A stretch of 64,000 nucleotides of DNA from Pseudomonas sp. ICMP22404 (GCF_006227205.1 NZ_VCNG01000019.1:62001-126000); one strand, 5' to 3'. Counted from the stretch's first letter, positions 33,900 through 42,648 are shown. Notes: generated by a model not told the origin, from the sequence alone. Translations and numbers: made by a program.

Positions 33900-34718
33900 C
33901 TATCGGATAGCGGCAACGCCGGGCACTTCCATGTTTATCCGGCGCCAGAACGCTTCGGCAAAGCTGTAGACCGAGAAGGCGATCAACCCCAGAGCCATCA
34001 ACATCAGAACGACACTGCCGGCAGGCAGGTTCTGAAGGGCGTCGAGCGCCTCCCTCATTCCCGGTGGATCCATCGCCTGGTAGCTCGAACCACTGATCGC
34101 CAGCAGGAGGGCGATTTCGATGAAGACCACGCCACGGGCGATCAGACCGAATCGCGACACCGGACGGACATAACGCATGACCTCTTCGTCCGCTTCGAAG
34201 TACTTCTCGAACGAAGCCTTCCAGCCCTTGAAGATATGAGCGAGGCCTGTGCCCAGCGGGACCAGGGCCATCATGTAGATCAAAATATTGGAGTGTTCCC
34301 AGGACAGCAGATGGGCCAGCAGGTCCTTGGTCTGTCCACCGCCTGAACCACTGGAACTCCTAAGTCCGCTGATAAGCAGGCCCAAGGCAAAAAAGGCCAG
34401 CGCACCGTTGACTGCACCTCCGGCCAACAGGCCTGCCCGTATCACCAGGCCTTTCAAGTCTTTGCCATGATGGTCCACGTCTTGCGTCGCTTGCAGAATG
34501 CGCCACCCGGCGAAGGCGAGCAGACCCGCTACCACCAGACCGACCAATACGTGCCCGAATGGCTGGCTCAGCAACGCCTCCAGGCTTTTGTGGCTGTCCT
34601 TGGGGCGGCTCGAATCCTGGGCCGCCAGCAAAGCGAAGATGCCGATGATCAAGTAGATAACGCCTCGGGCGGCGTAACCGCCCCGAGCGAGTACAACAAG
34701 GCCCTTGTGTGCGGACAT
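33900..34718 (-). CDS. DUF1206-domain membrane protein
   Basis: The 272-residue protein is made of three related two-helix units, each with a GL.ARG.(V/A)(Y/F)-type start: VLARGGYAARGVIYLIIGIF, the central VIRAGLLAGGAVNGALAF and FGLIARGVVFIEIALLLA. Together they give about six transmembrane segments. DUF1206 proteins are inner-membrane proteins of unknown function. The gene is monocistronic with no informative neighbours. Confidence 0.85.
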   Translation of the reverse strand: MSAHKGLVVLARGGYAARGVIYLIIGIFALLAAQDSSRPKDSHKSLEALLSQPFGHVLVGLVVAGLLAFAGWRILQATQDVDHHGKDLKGLVIRAGLLAGGAVNGALAFFALGLLISGLRSSSGSGGGQTKDLLAHLLSWEHSNILIYMMALVPLGTGLAHIFKGWKASFEKYFEADEEVMRYVRPVSRFGLIARGVVFIEIALLLAISGSSYQAMDPPGMREALDALQNLPAGSVVLMLMALGLIAFSVYSFAEAFWRRINMEVPGVAAIR

Positions 34719-34875
34719 GGTCTGATTCCAGAAGCGTGATAAGGAGAAGACCTGTCGAGGTGGGAGGCGTTCGATCGAAGTGAAAGGCAGCGTAGCGGCG
34801 GCACGGGAGGGCGGCTGCGCAAGTCCGTTGCAGCGCCTGGAGGTTCAGCCGTCTTTCAATGAAACAGTTCGACAG

Positions 34876-35787
34876 TCATCGGCGTAACACCAATAACCCC
34901 GCACCCAGGATCAGCGACATTCCACCCCAGGTCAGCCCGTCCGGCACCTCGTCAAACAGCCAATACCCCCAGAAACAGGCAAAGACCAGGTAGGCGTAGT
35001 CAAAAGTGCCGATCAGCGCGGCCGGTGCGATTTGATAGGCCTTTGCCGTCGCGGTATTGATAGCAATCAGGGCGATGGCATACCCGCAGACAAAGACCAG
35101 CCCTTGCCAGCCGAGTGGTTGCCAGGCCGACAGCAGGAAAGGGGCCCGGTCGGCGAGGGTTCCGTTGTCGAAAAAAGAGGCGATGCCGCCGAGGCTGGCT
35201 GCAATCAGGAACGCCACGTTCAGTCCCAGCGCCAATATCAGAGGATGTTCGTTGCGACAGTGACGGCGCGTTATCACCATGGCTATCGCATAGAAAACGG
35301 CGCCAATGACGGGCAGGAGGGCGGCAAGGTTAAAGGCGTCCGCTCCAGGGCGCAGCACCAGGGCGACGCCCGCAAAACCCGTCCCGATAGCGATCCAACC
35401 AAGAAGGGAGAGTTTCTCTCCACCATAAAAAGTCGAAAAAAGCGCAATGAACAAGGGCGTGGTGTAGATGGCTACGGCAGCCACGGACAGCGGAATGAGC
35501 GGCAGGGCTGAGTAGTAGGCCACCCACATCAGCAACAGCGAGATACTCCTGGCCACCACCCAGCCCACCGAAGTGACCTGCAGTTGCCCGGATCTGAGCC
35601 CAAGCAGCAGCCAACCACCCAGCAGTGGCACCGTCAGGCAGGACACCAGCAGGAACAACTGCCATAACGCCAATCGATTGCTGAAATATTTCACCGATGC
35701 ATCGGCCAGCGACAGCAGCAGGACCGCGCCGACGATCAGTGCGATACCCTGATAAACTCGATCATGTTTCGCCGCGAGGTGACCCAT
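34876..35787 (-). CDS. DMT-family (EamA) transporter
   Basis: The 303-residue protein has ten predicted membrane helices in two EamA repeats. I chose the ATG at 35787, with GGAGG seven bases upstream; the longer frame up to 35916 is not homologous. Such transporters export metabolites or amino acids, but the substrate cannot be predicted. It is divergent from the sterol-desaturase-like gene. Confidence 0.88.
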   Translation of the reverse strand: MGHLAAKHDRVYQGIALIVGAVLLLSLADASVKYFSNRLALWQLFLLVSCLTVPLLGGWLLLGLRSGQLQVTSVGWVVARSISLLLMWVAYYSALPLIPLSVAAVAIYTTPLFIALFSTFYGGEKLSLLGWIAIGTGFAGVALVLRPGADAFNLAALLPVIGAVFYAIAMVITRRHCRNEHPLILALGLNVAFLIAASLGGIASFFDNGTLADRAPFLLSAWQPLGWQGLVFVCGYAIALIAINTATAKAYQIAPAALIGTFDYAYLVFACFWGYWLFDEVPDGLTWGGMSLILGAGLLVLRR

Positions 35788-35932
35788 GTTTTCGCCTCCG
35801 TGGCCGTTCGTGATCCAGCCCTGTCTATAAGGGTATCGATGCTCAAGGCCCGAAGCGCCTTGTCGGTTCTGGAACGCCATCCTCCAATCGACTGATCTAC
35901 AATGGCCCCTCTTCAACAGAGGCCGGTCTTTC

Positions 35933-36961
35933 GTGGATGTGTTTCCCGTGATCTACAAGCAACTGGTCGAGTGGGTGATCACCCCCATCACCGAACAGTT
36001 CTACAGCATTTTCAGTTTCAATGGCCGCCTCGGGGTTTTGTTCCTCTGTGCGTCCTATGGCGTGGCCTATGGCCTGTTCCGTTTCAGAAAGCAACGCGGC
36101 CTGACCGAAGCCCGTTCGTTCTGGCAGTTCATCGGTGGCAGTCGGGTCTATTTCCATCGCTCCGCCTGGTTGGATTGTCGCTACTACCTCCTGCGGACGA
36201 CGCTCAAGATTGCGCTCATGTTGCCCATCGTTCATCTGGTCGATCCGTATATCCTGCGGTCCGGGGACTACCTGGCTTTTTTCAACAACCTCTGGGGCGC
36301 GCGACCGCGCTCGGGGGAGGCGCTGTTGCTGGCCTTGCTCTATGGGCTGGGGGTGTTCCTGGTAAAGGATTTCGTCCACTACTGGACGCACCGGGCGTTT
36401 CATTCGCGCTGGCTGTGGGCATTCCACAAAGTCCATCATTCGGCATCGGTGCTGGTACCGGCGACGGCGAGCCGGATTCATTTTGTGGAGCGGATTGCCG
36501 GAAACCTCGGCGTTACCGCCTGTCTTGGCCTGTACGCCGGGGGCTTCTGGTACCTGAGCGGTGGTGAGATCAGCCACTACACACTGTTTGGCATGACCTA
36601 CCTGGTGTTCATCTTCAACAGCCTGGCGGCCAATTTGCGCCATACCCATGTCTGGCTGTCATTCGGCCCGGTGCTCGAACACGTGTTGAACAGCCCCGCT
36701 CAGCATCAGATCCACCACAGCGATGCCCCTCGTCATTTCAACCGGAACTTCGGTACGAACCTGTCACTCTGGGACTGGATGTTCGGCACGCTCTACGTCA
36801 CCAGCGCCCGGCCCGAGGCGCTGCGCTTTGGTACCGGGGAGCAGGATCAGCAGCGGTACCGGACGGTCTATAGTCTGATTGTCACCCCCTTTGTCGAGAT
36901 CGCCGGCAAGCTACTGTTGAAACGCTCGCGAGGGGGCGAGAGGGAGACGCCGTATTCATAG
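35933..36961 (+). CDS. Sterol desaturase/fatty acid hydroxylase family protein
   Basis: The 342-residue membrane enzyme starts at the GTG at 35933, with AGAGG nine bases upstream; nearby in-frame GTGs are alternatives. It has several hydrophobic helices and the three di-iron histidine motifs: HYWTH, HKVHHSASV and HQIHHSD. These proteins hydroxylate or desaturate lipids. The bacterial substrate is unknown and no lipid gene is adjacent. Confidence 0.9.
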   Translation: MDVFPVIYKQLVEWVITPITEQFYSIFSFNGRLGVLFLCASYGVAYGLFRFRKQRGLTEARSFWQFIGGSRVYFHRSAWLDCRYYLLRTTLKIALMLPIVHLVDPYILRSGDYLAFFNNLWGARPRSGEALLLALLYGLGVFLVKDFVHYWTHRAFHSRWLWAFHKVHHSASVLVPATASRIHFVERIAGNLGVTACLGLYAGGFWYLSGGEISHYTLFGMTYLVFIFNSLAANLRHTHVWLSFGPVLEHVLNSPAQHQIHHSDAPRHFNRNFGTNLSLWDWMFGTLYVTSARPEALRFGTGEQDQQRYRTVYSLIVTPFVEIAGKLLLKRSRGGERETPYS

Positions 36962-37105
36962 CGTCTGGCGTTGCACGAGCAGCGGATACAAGAAAACAAG
37001 AAACCTCCTACTTTCCATACAGAAACGTCCAAAGCCAAGAAGAGCTATCGTGCAATCTCAACGTTTAAGGCCTTGAAATGAGGTCGCATCTTTGGGAGGT
37101 TGGGA

Positions 37106-37294
37106 ATGGAATCGCGTGTCGTGAAGCTTGAGACCCATGTCGAATATATCCGGCATGAACTGAACGGAATGGGCGTGGACCTGCGGGAACATCGCACCGA
37201 AACCAGGCTGGACTTCAGGGTTCTGTTCGCAGCCTTGATCGTGGCCTCACTGGGACTGGCCGGGATGATGGCCAAGGGGTTTGGCTGGTTATGA
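37106..37294 (+). CDS. Small coiled-coil membrane protein
   Basis: The 62-residue protein starts at 37106 behind GGGAGG. It has a helical, heptad-like N-terminal half (VVKLETHVEYIRHELNG) and one C-terminal transmembrane helix (LFAALIVASLGLAGMM). This design is common in phage-derived and stress-linked small proteins. A terminator follows at once. Function unknown. Confidence 0.65.
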   Translation: MESRVVKLETHVEYIRHELNGMGVDLREHRTETRLDFRVLFAALIVASLGLAGMMAKGFGWL

Positions 37295-37298
37295 ATGA

Positions 37299-37326
37299 AA
37301 GCCCCTGATTCGAGCCGGGGGCTTCG
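37299..37326 (+). terminator. Intrinsic terminator after the small coiled-coil gene
   Basis: AAGCCCC pairs with GGGGGCTT across an 11-base loop. Confidence 0.6.
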
Positions 37327-37346
37327 GTTTCCAGCATTTCCACGCC

Positions 37347-37625
37347 TTACAGAGCGGACCCGGCGGGTGCTGCATCCAGGCGTCGCGCAATCACATCCAT
37401 CACATCACAGCCATCGCGCAGGGATATGCAGCAAAGCTGCGCCAGGTCCTGAAGGGTCGTGGGATCGATAGGGCGTTCGTCACGCATCGCGATATTTTCC
37501 AGGAACTGGGTGACGGCTCGGATTCGGTAGCCCGCTGCGTCAAGGAGTACGTGGAGCGGGGCGGTGGTGTCGACGTATAAGGGTTGCTCGTCGGCGTTGC
37601 TGGTAAGGCTCATGTAGCGGTTCAT
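37347..37625 (-). CDS. Small Pseudomonas hypothetical protein with a structured leader
   Basis: The start is either 37625 or 37613. The 92-residue product is soluble and helical (LHVLLDAAGYRIRAVTQFLEN and LAQLCCISLRDGCDVMDVIARRL). It loosely resembles the small DUF3077/DUF6124-type proteins that recur in Pseudomonas, but I cannot assign it firmly. A long hairpin-rich region lies directly upstream, where a leader transcript would be. Confidence 0.6.
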   Translation of the reverse strand: MNRYMSLTSNADEQPLYVDTTAPLHVLLDAAGYRIRAVTQFLENIAMRDERPIDPTTLQDLAQLCCISLRDGCDVMDVIARRLDAAPAGSAL

Positions 37626-37870
37626 AGGTAAGCTCCACTGGTAAGTTTCGCCACCAATCGTCGCCAAACGAATAGGTGGCAACTGTACGCAGGTTGGCGA
37701 ACCGGAGTGGAAGCCGGCAGACCCGAAGGTCTCCCGCGTACAGCTGCCATAACGACAACTCTACAGATGCAAGAGCGCCTGCAACAAGCAAGCGCTTTCG
37801 CATCCCACTACGGGTCGCCAAACCCGGTCGCCATCTGGACGACGCCAAAACTATAGTCGCCACGGCAAAA
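37626..37870 (-). promoter_or_regulatory. Hairpin-rich leader upstream of the small hypothetical gene
   Basis: Three clear hairpins lie in this stretch: AGACC-CGAA-GGTCT (37719-37732), AGCGC..GCGCT (37774-37796) and CGGGT..ACCCG (37811-37826). The hexamer TCGCCA occurs at 37648, 37661, 37815, 37828 and 37857, and TGGCGA at 37695. This is unlike a normal promoter and may be a structured 5' leader. Confidence 0.4.
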
Positions 37871-38160
37871 ATGACACAAGGGGTTGATTCGGCAGACGAT
37901 TCCCAATGTTATGTAGGAGGTTGCCATAGCTTGTGCGAAGCGTTTTGTCGGCCGTTCACGGTGCGCCAACTCGATTATCCCAAGATATGTAGGACATTAC
38001 CGTAGGCCAATCAGCCATCTCTGCCACGCTCCCACGATTTAATACGTTCCATCCTTCAGAATCCGTCGCACATTCCCACACTCAGCGGGATAATACGCAC
38101 CGGTCTGAAGCCGGAGTGCTTCGTACCTCGACTGAATGGGCGGCAGAAGGATCTAACGCA
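37871..38160. other. Intergenic region before the hybrid kinase
   Basis: No gene is recognised. Imperfect copies of TATGTAGGA occur at 37914 and 37986, about 70 bases apart, and may be regulator sites or parts of promoters for the small hypothetical gene on the minus strand. The kinase promoter is presumably in the last 100 bases. Confidence 0.4.
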
Positions 38161-40350
38161 ATGACAGACTGGCTGCAAAGCTATGGGGAAATGGCCGAGC
38201 GGGTGCGGCGCCATGATTGGGCGAGCACGCCCCTTGGGTTACCGAAACAGTGGCCCGATGTACTCAAGACCACCGTGGCGCTCAGTCTCGCCTCCCATTT
38301 TCCCCAGGCCATTGTGTGGGGGCCGGACCTGATCATGTTGTACAACGATGCCTTTGTGCCCATTCTCGGCAGTAAGCCCGATGCGCTGGGGCGGCGGTTC
38401 GATGAGGTCTGGCGGGAAGCCTGGAGCGAGATCGGCCCGATCGTGCAGGGGGCCTTCGATGGGCAGGCGACCTATATCGAGAACTTCCCTCTCGTCATCG
38501 AGCGTGGCGAAGGTCCCGAGCAAGCTTATTTCACGTTCTGCTACAGCCCCATCCGTGACCAGTTCGGCAAGGTCGTGGGCATGCTCGATACCGTCACCGA
38601 GACCACCTCGACGGTGTTCATGAACCAGCGCCTGGCGGTGTTGGATGCCATCGGCACCGCCGTGGCGAACGTCACCGATCCGCAAGACATCATGGCGGCC
38701 ACCACGCGAATCCTGGCGGCGCACCTGAACCTGTCCAATTGCGCTTATGCCGACATGGATGAGGACGAAGACGGTTTCACGATTCGCGGCGACTGGGCCA
38801 GGGCGGGCTCGCCCAGTATTGTCGGGCATTACCGGTTGGCGGATTTCGGTCGACTGGCCGTCGCCAACCTTCGGGCCGGCAAGGCATTGGTGGTCAACGA
38901 CAACCGGGTGGAACTGGCACCGCAGGAGGCGGCGACGTTCCAGTCCCTTGGCATTGCGGCGACCATTTGCGTTCCGCTGATCAAGGGCGGGCGGTTGACG
39001 GCGTTGATGGCGATCCATGACAAAACGCCCCGGTGCTGGTCTTCATATGATCTGGCGCTGCTCAAGGAAGTCACCGAGCGATCCTGGGCCCATATCGAGC
39101 GCGCCCGTGCGGACGCCGCCGTGCGGGAAGGCCTGGCGGCCCTGGCCGAGTTGAATGCAACGCTTGAGGAGCGGGTCGAGGAACGCAGCATGCGCCTGAA
39201 ACAGACTGAGGCAGCGCTGCGCCAGTCGCAAAAACTTGAGGCTATCGGTCAGCTTACCGGTGGTGTGGCCCATGATTTCAACAACCTGCTGACGATCATC
39301 CGTTCTTCCGTCGACTTCCTGCGTATGCCCGGTCTGTCCAATGAGCGCCGCCAGCGCTACATGACTGCGGTTTCCGAAACGGTGGATCGGGCCGCCAAGC
39401 TGACCAGCCAACTACTGGCATTTGCCCGACGCCAGCCGTTGAAGCCGGAAGTCATCGATGTCGGCAAACAGGTGCAGAACCTGGGGGACATGCTGGAAAC
39501 CATCACGGGCGCGCGGATGCAGGTCAAGGTCGAGTTGTGCGATCGACCTTGCTACATCCGTGCGGACCTGAGCCAGTTCGAAACGGCCCTGATCAACATG
39601 GCGTTGAATGCCCGGGATGCCATGAACGGCCAGGGCACATTGTGGCTTCGGCTCAAATGTGGTGAAGGCATGCCGCCGATTCGTGGCCATGCCGGGTCTG
39701 GCCAGCCCTTTGTCGCCGTGACCCTGGCGGACACCGGGACGGGTATTGCCTCGGAAGACCTCGAGCACATTTTCGAACCTTTCTTCACCACCAAGGAGGT
39801 GGGCAAGGGCACGGGGTTGGGGTTGTCCCAGGTGTTCGGCTTTGCCAAGCAGTCCGGTGGCAACGTCGATGTTTCGACCGTTGTCGGGGAGGGCACCGTG
39901 TTTACCTTGTACCTTCCGGAAGTCGAAGCCGAAAAGCGGCATGAACCCACCAGGGAAGAATCCACGCACCTGATACTGGAAAAGGGCAGGCGCCGGGTGT
40001 TGATCGTGGAAGATAACCTGGAGGTAGGACGTTTTGCCAACCAGATCCTGCAGGACCTGGGGTACGAAACCGCCTGGGCGACCAACGCCGAAGAGGCGCT
40101 GGAGATGGCCGGCCCGGACGCCGCTGCGTTCGATGCGATATTTTCCGATGTGGTCATGCCAGGCATCGGCGGCATCGCCCTGGCTCGGGAATTGCGTCGG
40201 CGCCGTAAGGACTTGCCGGTGATTCTGACTTCGGGCTACAGCGAGGAGCTTGCCCATAGCGGCCCTGAAGGCTTCGAGTTCTTGCCCAAGCCATATTCGG
40301 CCGACCAGGTTTCCCGGATTCTAAGCCGCACGATGCGCGCCGCCGATTGA
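38161..40350 (+). CDS. Hybrid sensor histidine kinase/response regulator
   Basis: The 729-residue soluble kinase starts at the ATG at 38161, behind AAGGATC. In order it has a PAS-like N-terminal region (about 1-150), a GAF domain (about 155-320), a coiled-coil linker, a HisKA domain with the phosphorylated His in GGVAHDFNNLLTI (about residue 371), an ATPase domain (NALNARDAM, DTGTGI, EPFFTTK, GKGTGLGLSQV), and a C-terminal receiver with the phospho-acceptor Asp in FSDVVMPG (about residue 663). There is no transmembrane segment, so it senses a cytoplasmic or light/redox signal. The output partner is not encoded nearby. Confidence 0.94.
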   Translation: MTDWLQSYGEMAERVRRHDWASTPLGLPKQWPDVLKTTVALSLASHFPQAIVWGPDLIMLYNDAFVPILGSKPDALGRRFDEVWREAWSEIGPIVQGAFDGQATYIENFPLVIERGEGPEQAYFTFCYSPIRDQFGKVVGMLDTVTETTSTVFMNQRLAVLDAIGTAVANVTDPQDIMAATTRILAAHLNLSNCAYADMDEDEDGFTIRGDWARAGSPSIVGHYRLADFGRLAVANLRAGKALVVNDNRVELAPQEAATFQSLGIAATICVPLIKGGRLTALMAIHDKTPRCWSSYDLALLKEVTERSWAHIERARADAAVREGLAALAELNATLEERVEERSMRLKQTEAALRQSQKLEAIGQLTGGVAHDFNNLLTIIRSSVDFLRMPGLSNERRQRYMTAVSETVDRAAKLTSQLLAFARRQPLKPEVIDVGKQVQNLGDMLETITGARMQVKVELCDRPCYIRADLSQFETALINMALNARDAMNGQGTLWLRLKCGEGMPPIRGHAGSGQPFVAVTLADTGTGIASEDLEHIFEPFFTTKEVGKGTGLGLSQVFGFAKQSGGNVDVSTVVGEGTVFTLYLPEVEAEKRHEPTREESTHLILEKGRRRVLIVEDNLEVGRFANQILQDLGYETAWATNAEEALEMAGPDAAAFDAIFSDVVMPGIGGIALARELRRRRKDLPVILTSGYSEELAHSGPEGFEFLPKPYSADQVSRILSRTMRAAD

Positions 40351-40506
40351 GTGTTTCCCTTTTGAAACAGTGGGTTCCATTCGTCGGGCAATGTTCGTGT
40401 GGTCGTGCGGTCCGTTGATGACCGGCTAGTCTCAAAGTCGTGAAGGTCGATATTTTTCAGGCCGTCGGGTGATGCCGGTATCGATCTCGATGAAAGGGGA
40501 AAGGCG

Positions 40507-40692
40507 ATGGGAGCACCGTACAGCGAGGAAGTCGCAGCCGCATATCCGATCAATGAAGGGCTGCAGTGTGGTCAATCGGCGTATCGGTCGGACTTTGGCG
40601 ATGAGCCGATCAAGTCCATCCGGACGAAGGTTGCAAAAGTGCAGCGAGGGGAAAAAGCCAAGTTCCTGCCCAGGGTCCCTGCCCGCAAATAA
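40507..40692 (+). CDS. Possible small hypothetical protein (61 aa)
   Basis: An ATG at 40507 has AGGGGAAAGG just upstream. The predicted product (MGAPYSEEVAAAYPINEG, ending RVPARK) is hydrophilic with no recognised domain. Coding status is uncertain because it is short and the composition is only weakly codon-like. Confidence 0.35.
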   Translation: MGAPYSEEVAAAYPINEGLQCGQSAYRSDFGDEPIKSIRTKVAKVQRGEKAKFLPRVPARK

Positions 40693-40888
40693 CGCAGCAC
40701 AGCCCCGCCACTGAAGACACATGCTGTTCATTCAAATTGGATGAGCCTGTGGCGAGGGAGCTTCTCCCACTTGGGGCCAGGCATTCACAAAGCGCTCCGC
40801 TGTGCAGCCTGGCTGGGGCGAGTTCCCTCGCTTCAGACTATGCCTGTTCTGCGATGTAAAAGACGTTTACTTTTTTTCCTACGAGCGA

Positions 40889-40910
40889 TTTCTTTCACGT
40901 TTCTTTCACA
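40889..40910 (+). repeat. Tandem 11-bp direct repeat
   Basis: TTTCTTTCACG and TTTCTTTCACA follow each other directly. An 11-bp period is typical of sites for OmpR-class response regulators. CCTACG (40878) and CGTAGG (40919) flank it as an inverted repeat. Confidence 0.5.
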
Positions 40911-40953
40911 CTCGGATACGTAGGCTGAGCTCATCCGTTAGAAAGCAGTACCT

Positions 40954-40980
40954 GCCCGTTTCCCCAGCGGGCTTTTTTTT
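40954..40980 (+). terminator. Intrinsic terminator without an upstream gene
   Basis: GCCCG (40954-40958) pairs with CGGGC (40968-40972) and is followed by T8. The nearest upstream coding sequence ends at least 260 bases away, so this probably ends a small RNA or acts as an attenuator for the glycine-zipper gene. Confidence 0.7.
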
Positions 40981-41101
40981 GCCTGTCATAAAACTCTCCT
41001 TGTGGTTGTTGTCCAAACAGCATGGTTGATGCGGTTTGGCGTAAACTCGCGCCCGCACGCACCGGCCATCTTTCCCGATGCGGCATTCTTGAGGTTTTAT
41101 C

Positions 41102-41509
41102 ATGCGTTTGACTTTGTCCACCCTGGTGCTTGGGCTTGTGGTTGCCCAAGGTGCGATGGCGGCTGGCGATGGTACCGCTGCGATCGGCGGTGGCCTTGGC
41201 GGTGTATTGGGTAATGTGGTCGGCCAGCAGATGGGCGGCAGCACAGGTGCTGCGATTGGTGCCGGTGTCGGCGGCGCGGCTGGCAGTGCGGTAGGCGCTC
41301 GCAAGGGCAGCCGTACAGAAGCAGCCATTGGCGGCGGCCTGGGGTCGGCCGGTGGTTCGATTGTCGGTAATCGCCTGGGTGGCTCCTCCGGTTCGACCAT
41401 CGGCGCGGGTATCGGCGGCGCGGCGGGTGGTGCGTTGGGCAGCAACCTGTCCAACGACAACGACCGTCATTCCGGCAAGAAGTACAAACACAAAAGAAAG
41501 CATCGCTGA
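41102..41509 (+). CDS. Glycine-zipper secreted protein
   Basis: The 135-residue protein has a signal peptide (cleavage near AMAA-GD). Five glycine-zipper units follow, such as GGGLGGVLGNVVGQQMGG, GAAIGAGVGGAAGSAVG and GSTIGAGIGGAAGGALG, and it ends in a basic tail KKYKHKRKHR. Proteins of this family are found in the outer membrane or periplasm and are often stress-induced. The exact role is unknown. The product is likely exported. Confidence 0.8.
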   Translation: MRLTLSTLVLGLVVAQGAMAAGDGTAAIGGGLGGVLGNVVGQQMGGSTGAAIGAGVGGAAGSAVGARKGSRTEAAIGGGLGSAGGSIVGNRLGGSSGSTIGAGIGGAAGGALGSNLSNDNDRHSGKKYKHKRKHR

Positions 41510-41580
41510 GTCGATGTCTGACTGAGGAAGCCCGGCCTTGTGCCTGATGCCGGTCAGTTAAGGATCAAACGGTGCAAACC

Positions 41581-41673
41581 CTGTGGGAGCAAAGCTTGCT
41601 CGCGATAGCGGCAGGTCGGTCAACGTTATTGCTGACTGACTTACCGCTATCGCGAGCAAGCTTTGCTCCCACG
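41581..41673. repeat. REP doublet, variant (GGAGCAAAGCTTGCTC core)
   Basis: TGTGGGAGCAAAGCTTGCTC and its inverted copy GAGCAAGCTTTGCTCCCACG lie at the two ends. The AAAGCTT core differs from the GCGAGCC form of the other copies in this window. Confidence 0.9.
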
Positions 41674-41775
41674 GTTGGGCGTTGTGCCGATTTTTTCCTT
41701 TCTTGGTATTTGTCGGAACGTTTACTGTCCCTGCGCCTCGAATTGATACATCCATGTGCAAATGCGAGGTGTGCC

Positions 41776-42075
41776 ATGACGCCGGAAACCGAAGGCAAGG
41801 AAGAAAAAGGCCCGCCGGGTCTGTCTTCCGTCAATGATCCGGGCAATGAAGACCCCGGTTCGCTGATGGATGATGCCTTGGTTCCCTTGATCGAGACCGA
41901 GGACGAAACCCCGGAATACCCGCTGCCTTCGCCAACCAATTCCCTGAGTCGCGACCAACGGCCGCCGGATGATGAAACCGGCGCGGAGCCGGGGCCGAGC
42001 GAGGACGAGGAGGTCGAGGCGAGCCCGGATGATCCGGATATCGCCGGTGATGATGCTTCCGGCAAACCGAGCTGA
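41776..42075 (+). CDS. Acidic disordered protein (99 aa)
   Basis: I chose the ATG at 41776, which has GAGGTG upstream. The product is highly acidic and rich in Pro, Asp, Glu and Ser (MTPETEGKEEKGPPG, EDEEVEASPDDPDIAGDD). It has no signal peptide or hydrophobic segment and is predicted to be disordered. No family was recognised; it is probably a minor protein of the following small secreted-protein neighbourhood. Confidence 0.6.
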   Translation: MTPETEGKEEKGPPGLSSVNDPGNEDPGSLMDDALVPLIETEDETPEYPLPSPTNSLSRDQRPPDDETGAEPGPSEDEEVEASPDDPDIAGDDASGKPS

Positions 42076-42161
42076 CGGCCCGGGCCGCCTGTCGATTTTC
42101 CGGCACCATCTGCACGCCCCCGTTGCCACATCAGGTAGGTACTTCGAAAAGGAGACTCACC

Positions 42162-42521
42162 ATGATGAAGTCAAACATGACGGCAATGACCCTCGCCGGC
42201 ATTCTTTCAGTCAGTTCAGTCGTTGCTGTCGCTCAGTCTTCGGGCGGCAGCCCGCCTGTGGATAAGGGCGGCATGCCACCTTCGACTCAAATGGATGCCG
42301 GCCGGACCTCCGACTCCAACGCCAATGCCAACGCGCTGCCTCCCGGTTCCGTGAGTGGCGGTAATGGCGGCGACGCCAGTGGCAGCAGTACGAGCCCCGG
42401 CACCGGCAGCGGTTCCACCAGCGGTGGCAGCACCATGGGCGGCGATTCCTCCAGCAGCGGAACCGCGGCCGGTAGCAGCGGCGGCGGTAGCTCGGGCGGC
42501 TCCAGCAGCTCAAGCCAATGA
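42162..42521 (+). CDS. Secreted serine/glycine-rich low-complexity protein
   Basis: The 119-residue protein starts at 42162, with AAGGAG seven bases upstream. It has a signal peptide (cleavage near VVAVAQ-SS). The mature part is almost entirely low-complexity Ser/Gly/Thr with acidic residues (GSGSTSGGSTMGGDSSSS). It is probably a secreted or surface-exposed linker-like protein; function unknown. Confidence 0.6.
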   Translation: MMKSNMTAMTLAGILSVSSVVAVAQSSGGSPPVDKGGMPPSTQMDAGRTSDSNANANALPPGSVSGGNGGDASGSSTSPGTGSGSTSGGSTMGGDSSSSGTAAGSSGGGSSGGSSSSSQ

Positions 42522-42542
42522 CCAAGTCCTGATGGAACCCGG

Positions 42543-42648
42543 TAGGAGCTGTCGAGCGTAGCGAGGCTGCGATCTTTTCCCTATGTTCACAAGTTTTGGG
42601 AAGATCAAGATCAAAAGATCGCAGCCTCGCTATGCTCGACAGCTCCTA
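42543..42648. repeat. Long imperfect palindromic repeat (REP-like, second class)
   Basis: TAGGAGCTGTCGAGCGTAGC at the left is complementary, with one mismatch, to GCTATGCTCGACAGCTCCTA at the right. The pairing continues inward through AGGCTGCGATCTTTT for a 36-bp arm. Confidence 0.85.

Larger units (their letters stand above)
40693..41101. other. Intergenic region with tandem repeats and an orphan terminator
   Basis: No protein gene is recognised in these 409 bases. A weak REP-like copy (GGCGAGGGAGCTTCTCCC) begins near 40750. The tandem repeat and terminator are listed separately and suggest a small RNA or leader here. Confidence 0.5.

Noticed and set aside
37540..37863. A 107-codon minus-strand frame through the hairpin-rich leader, considered as a gene
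   Set aside because: It overlaps the start of the small hypothetical gene in another frame and is full of hairpin-forming sequence. The repeats and structure argue for a non-coding leader.
40469..40714. An alternative 81-codon frame overlapping the possible 61-residue gene
   Set aside because: It has no ribosome-binding site and overlaps a better-placed start; neither is strongly supported.
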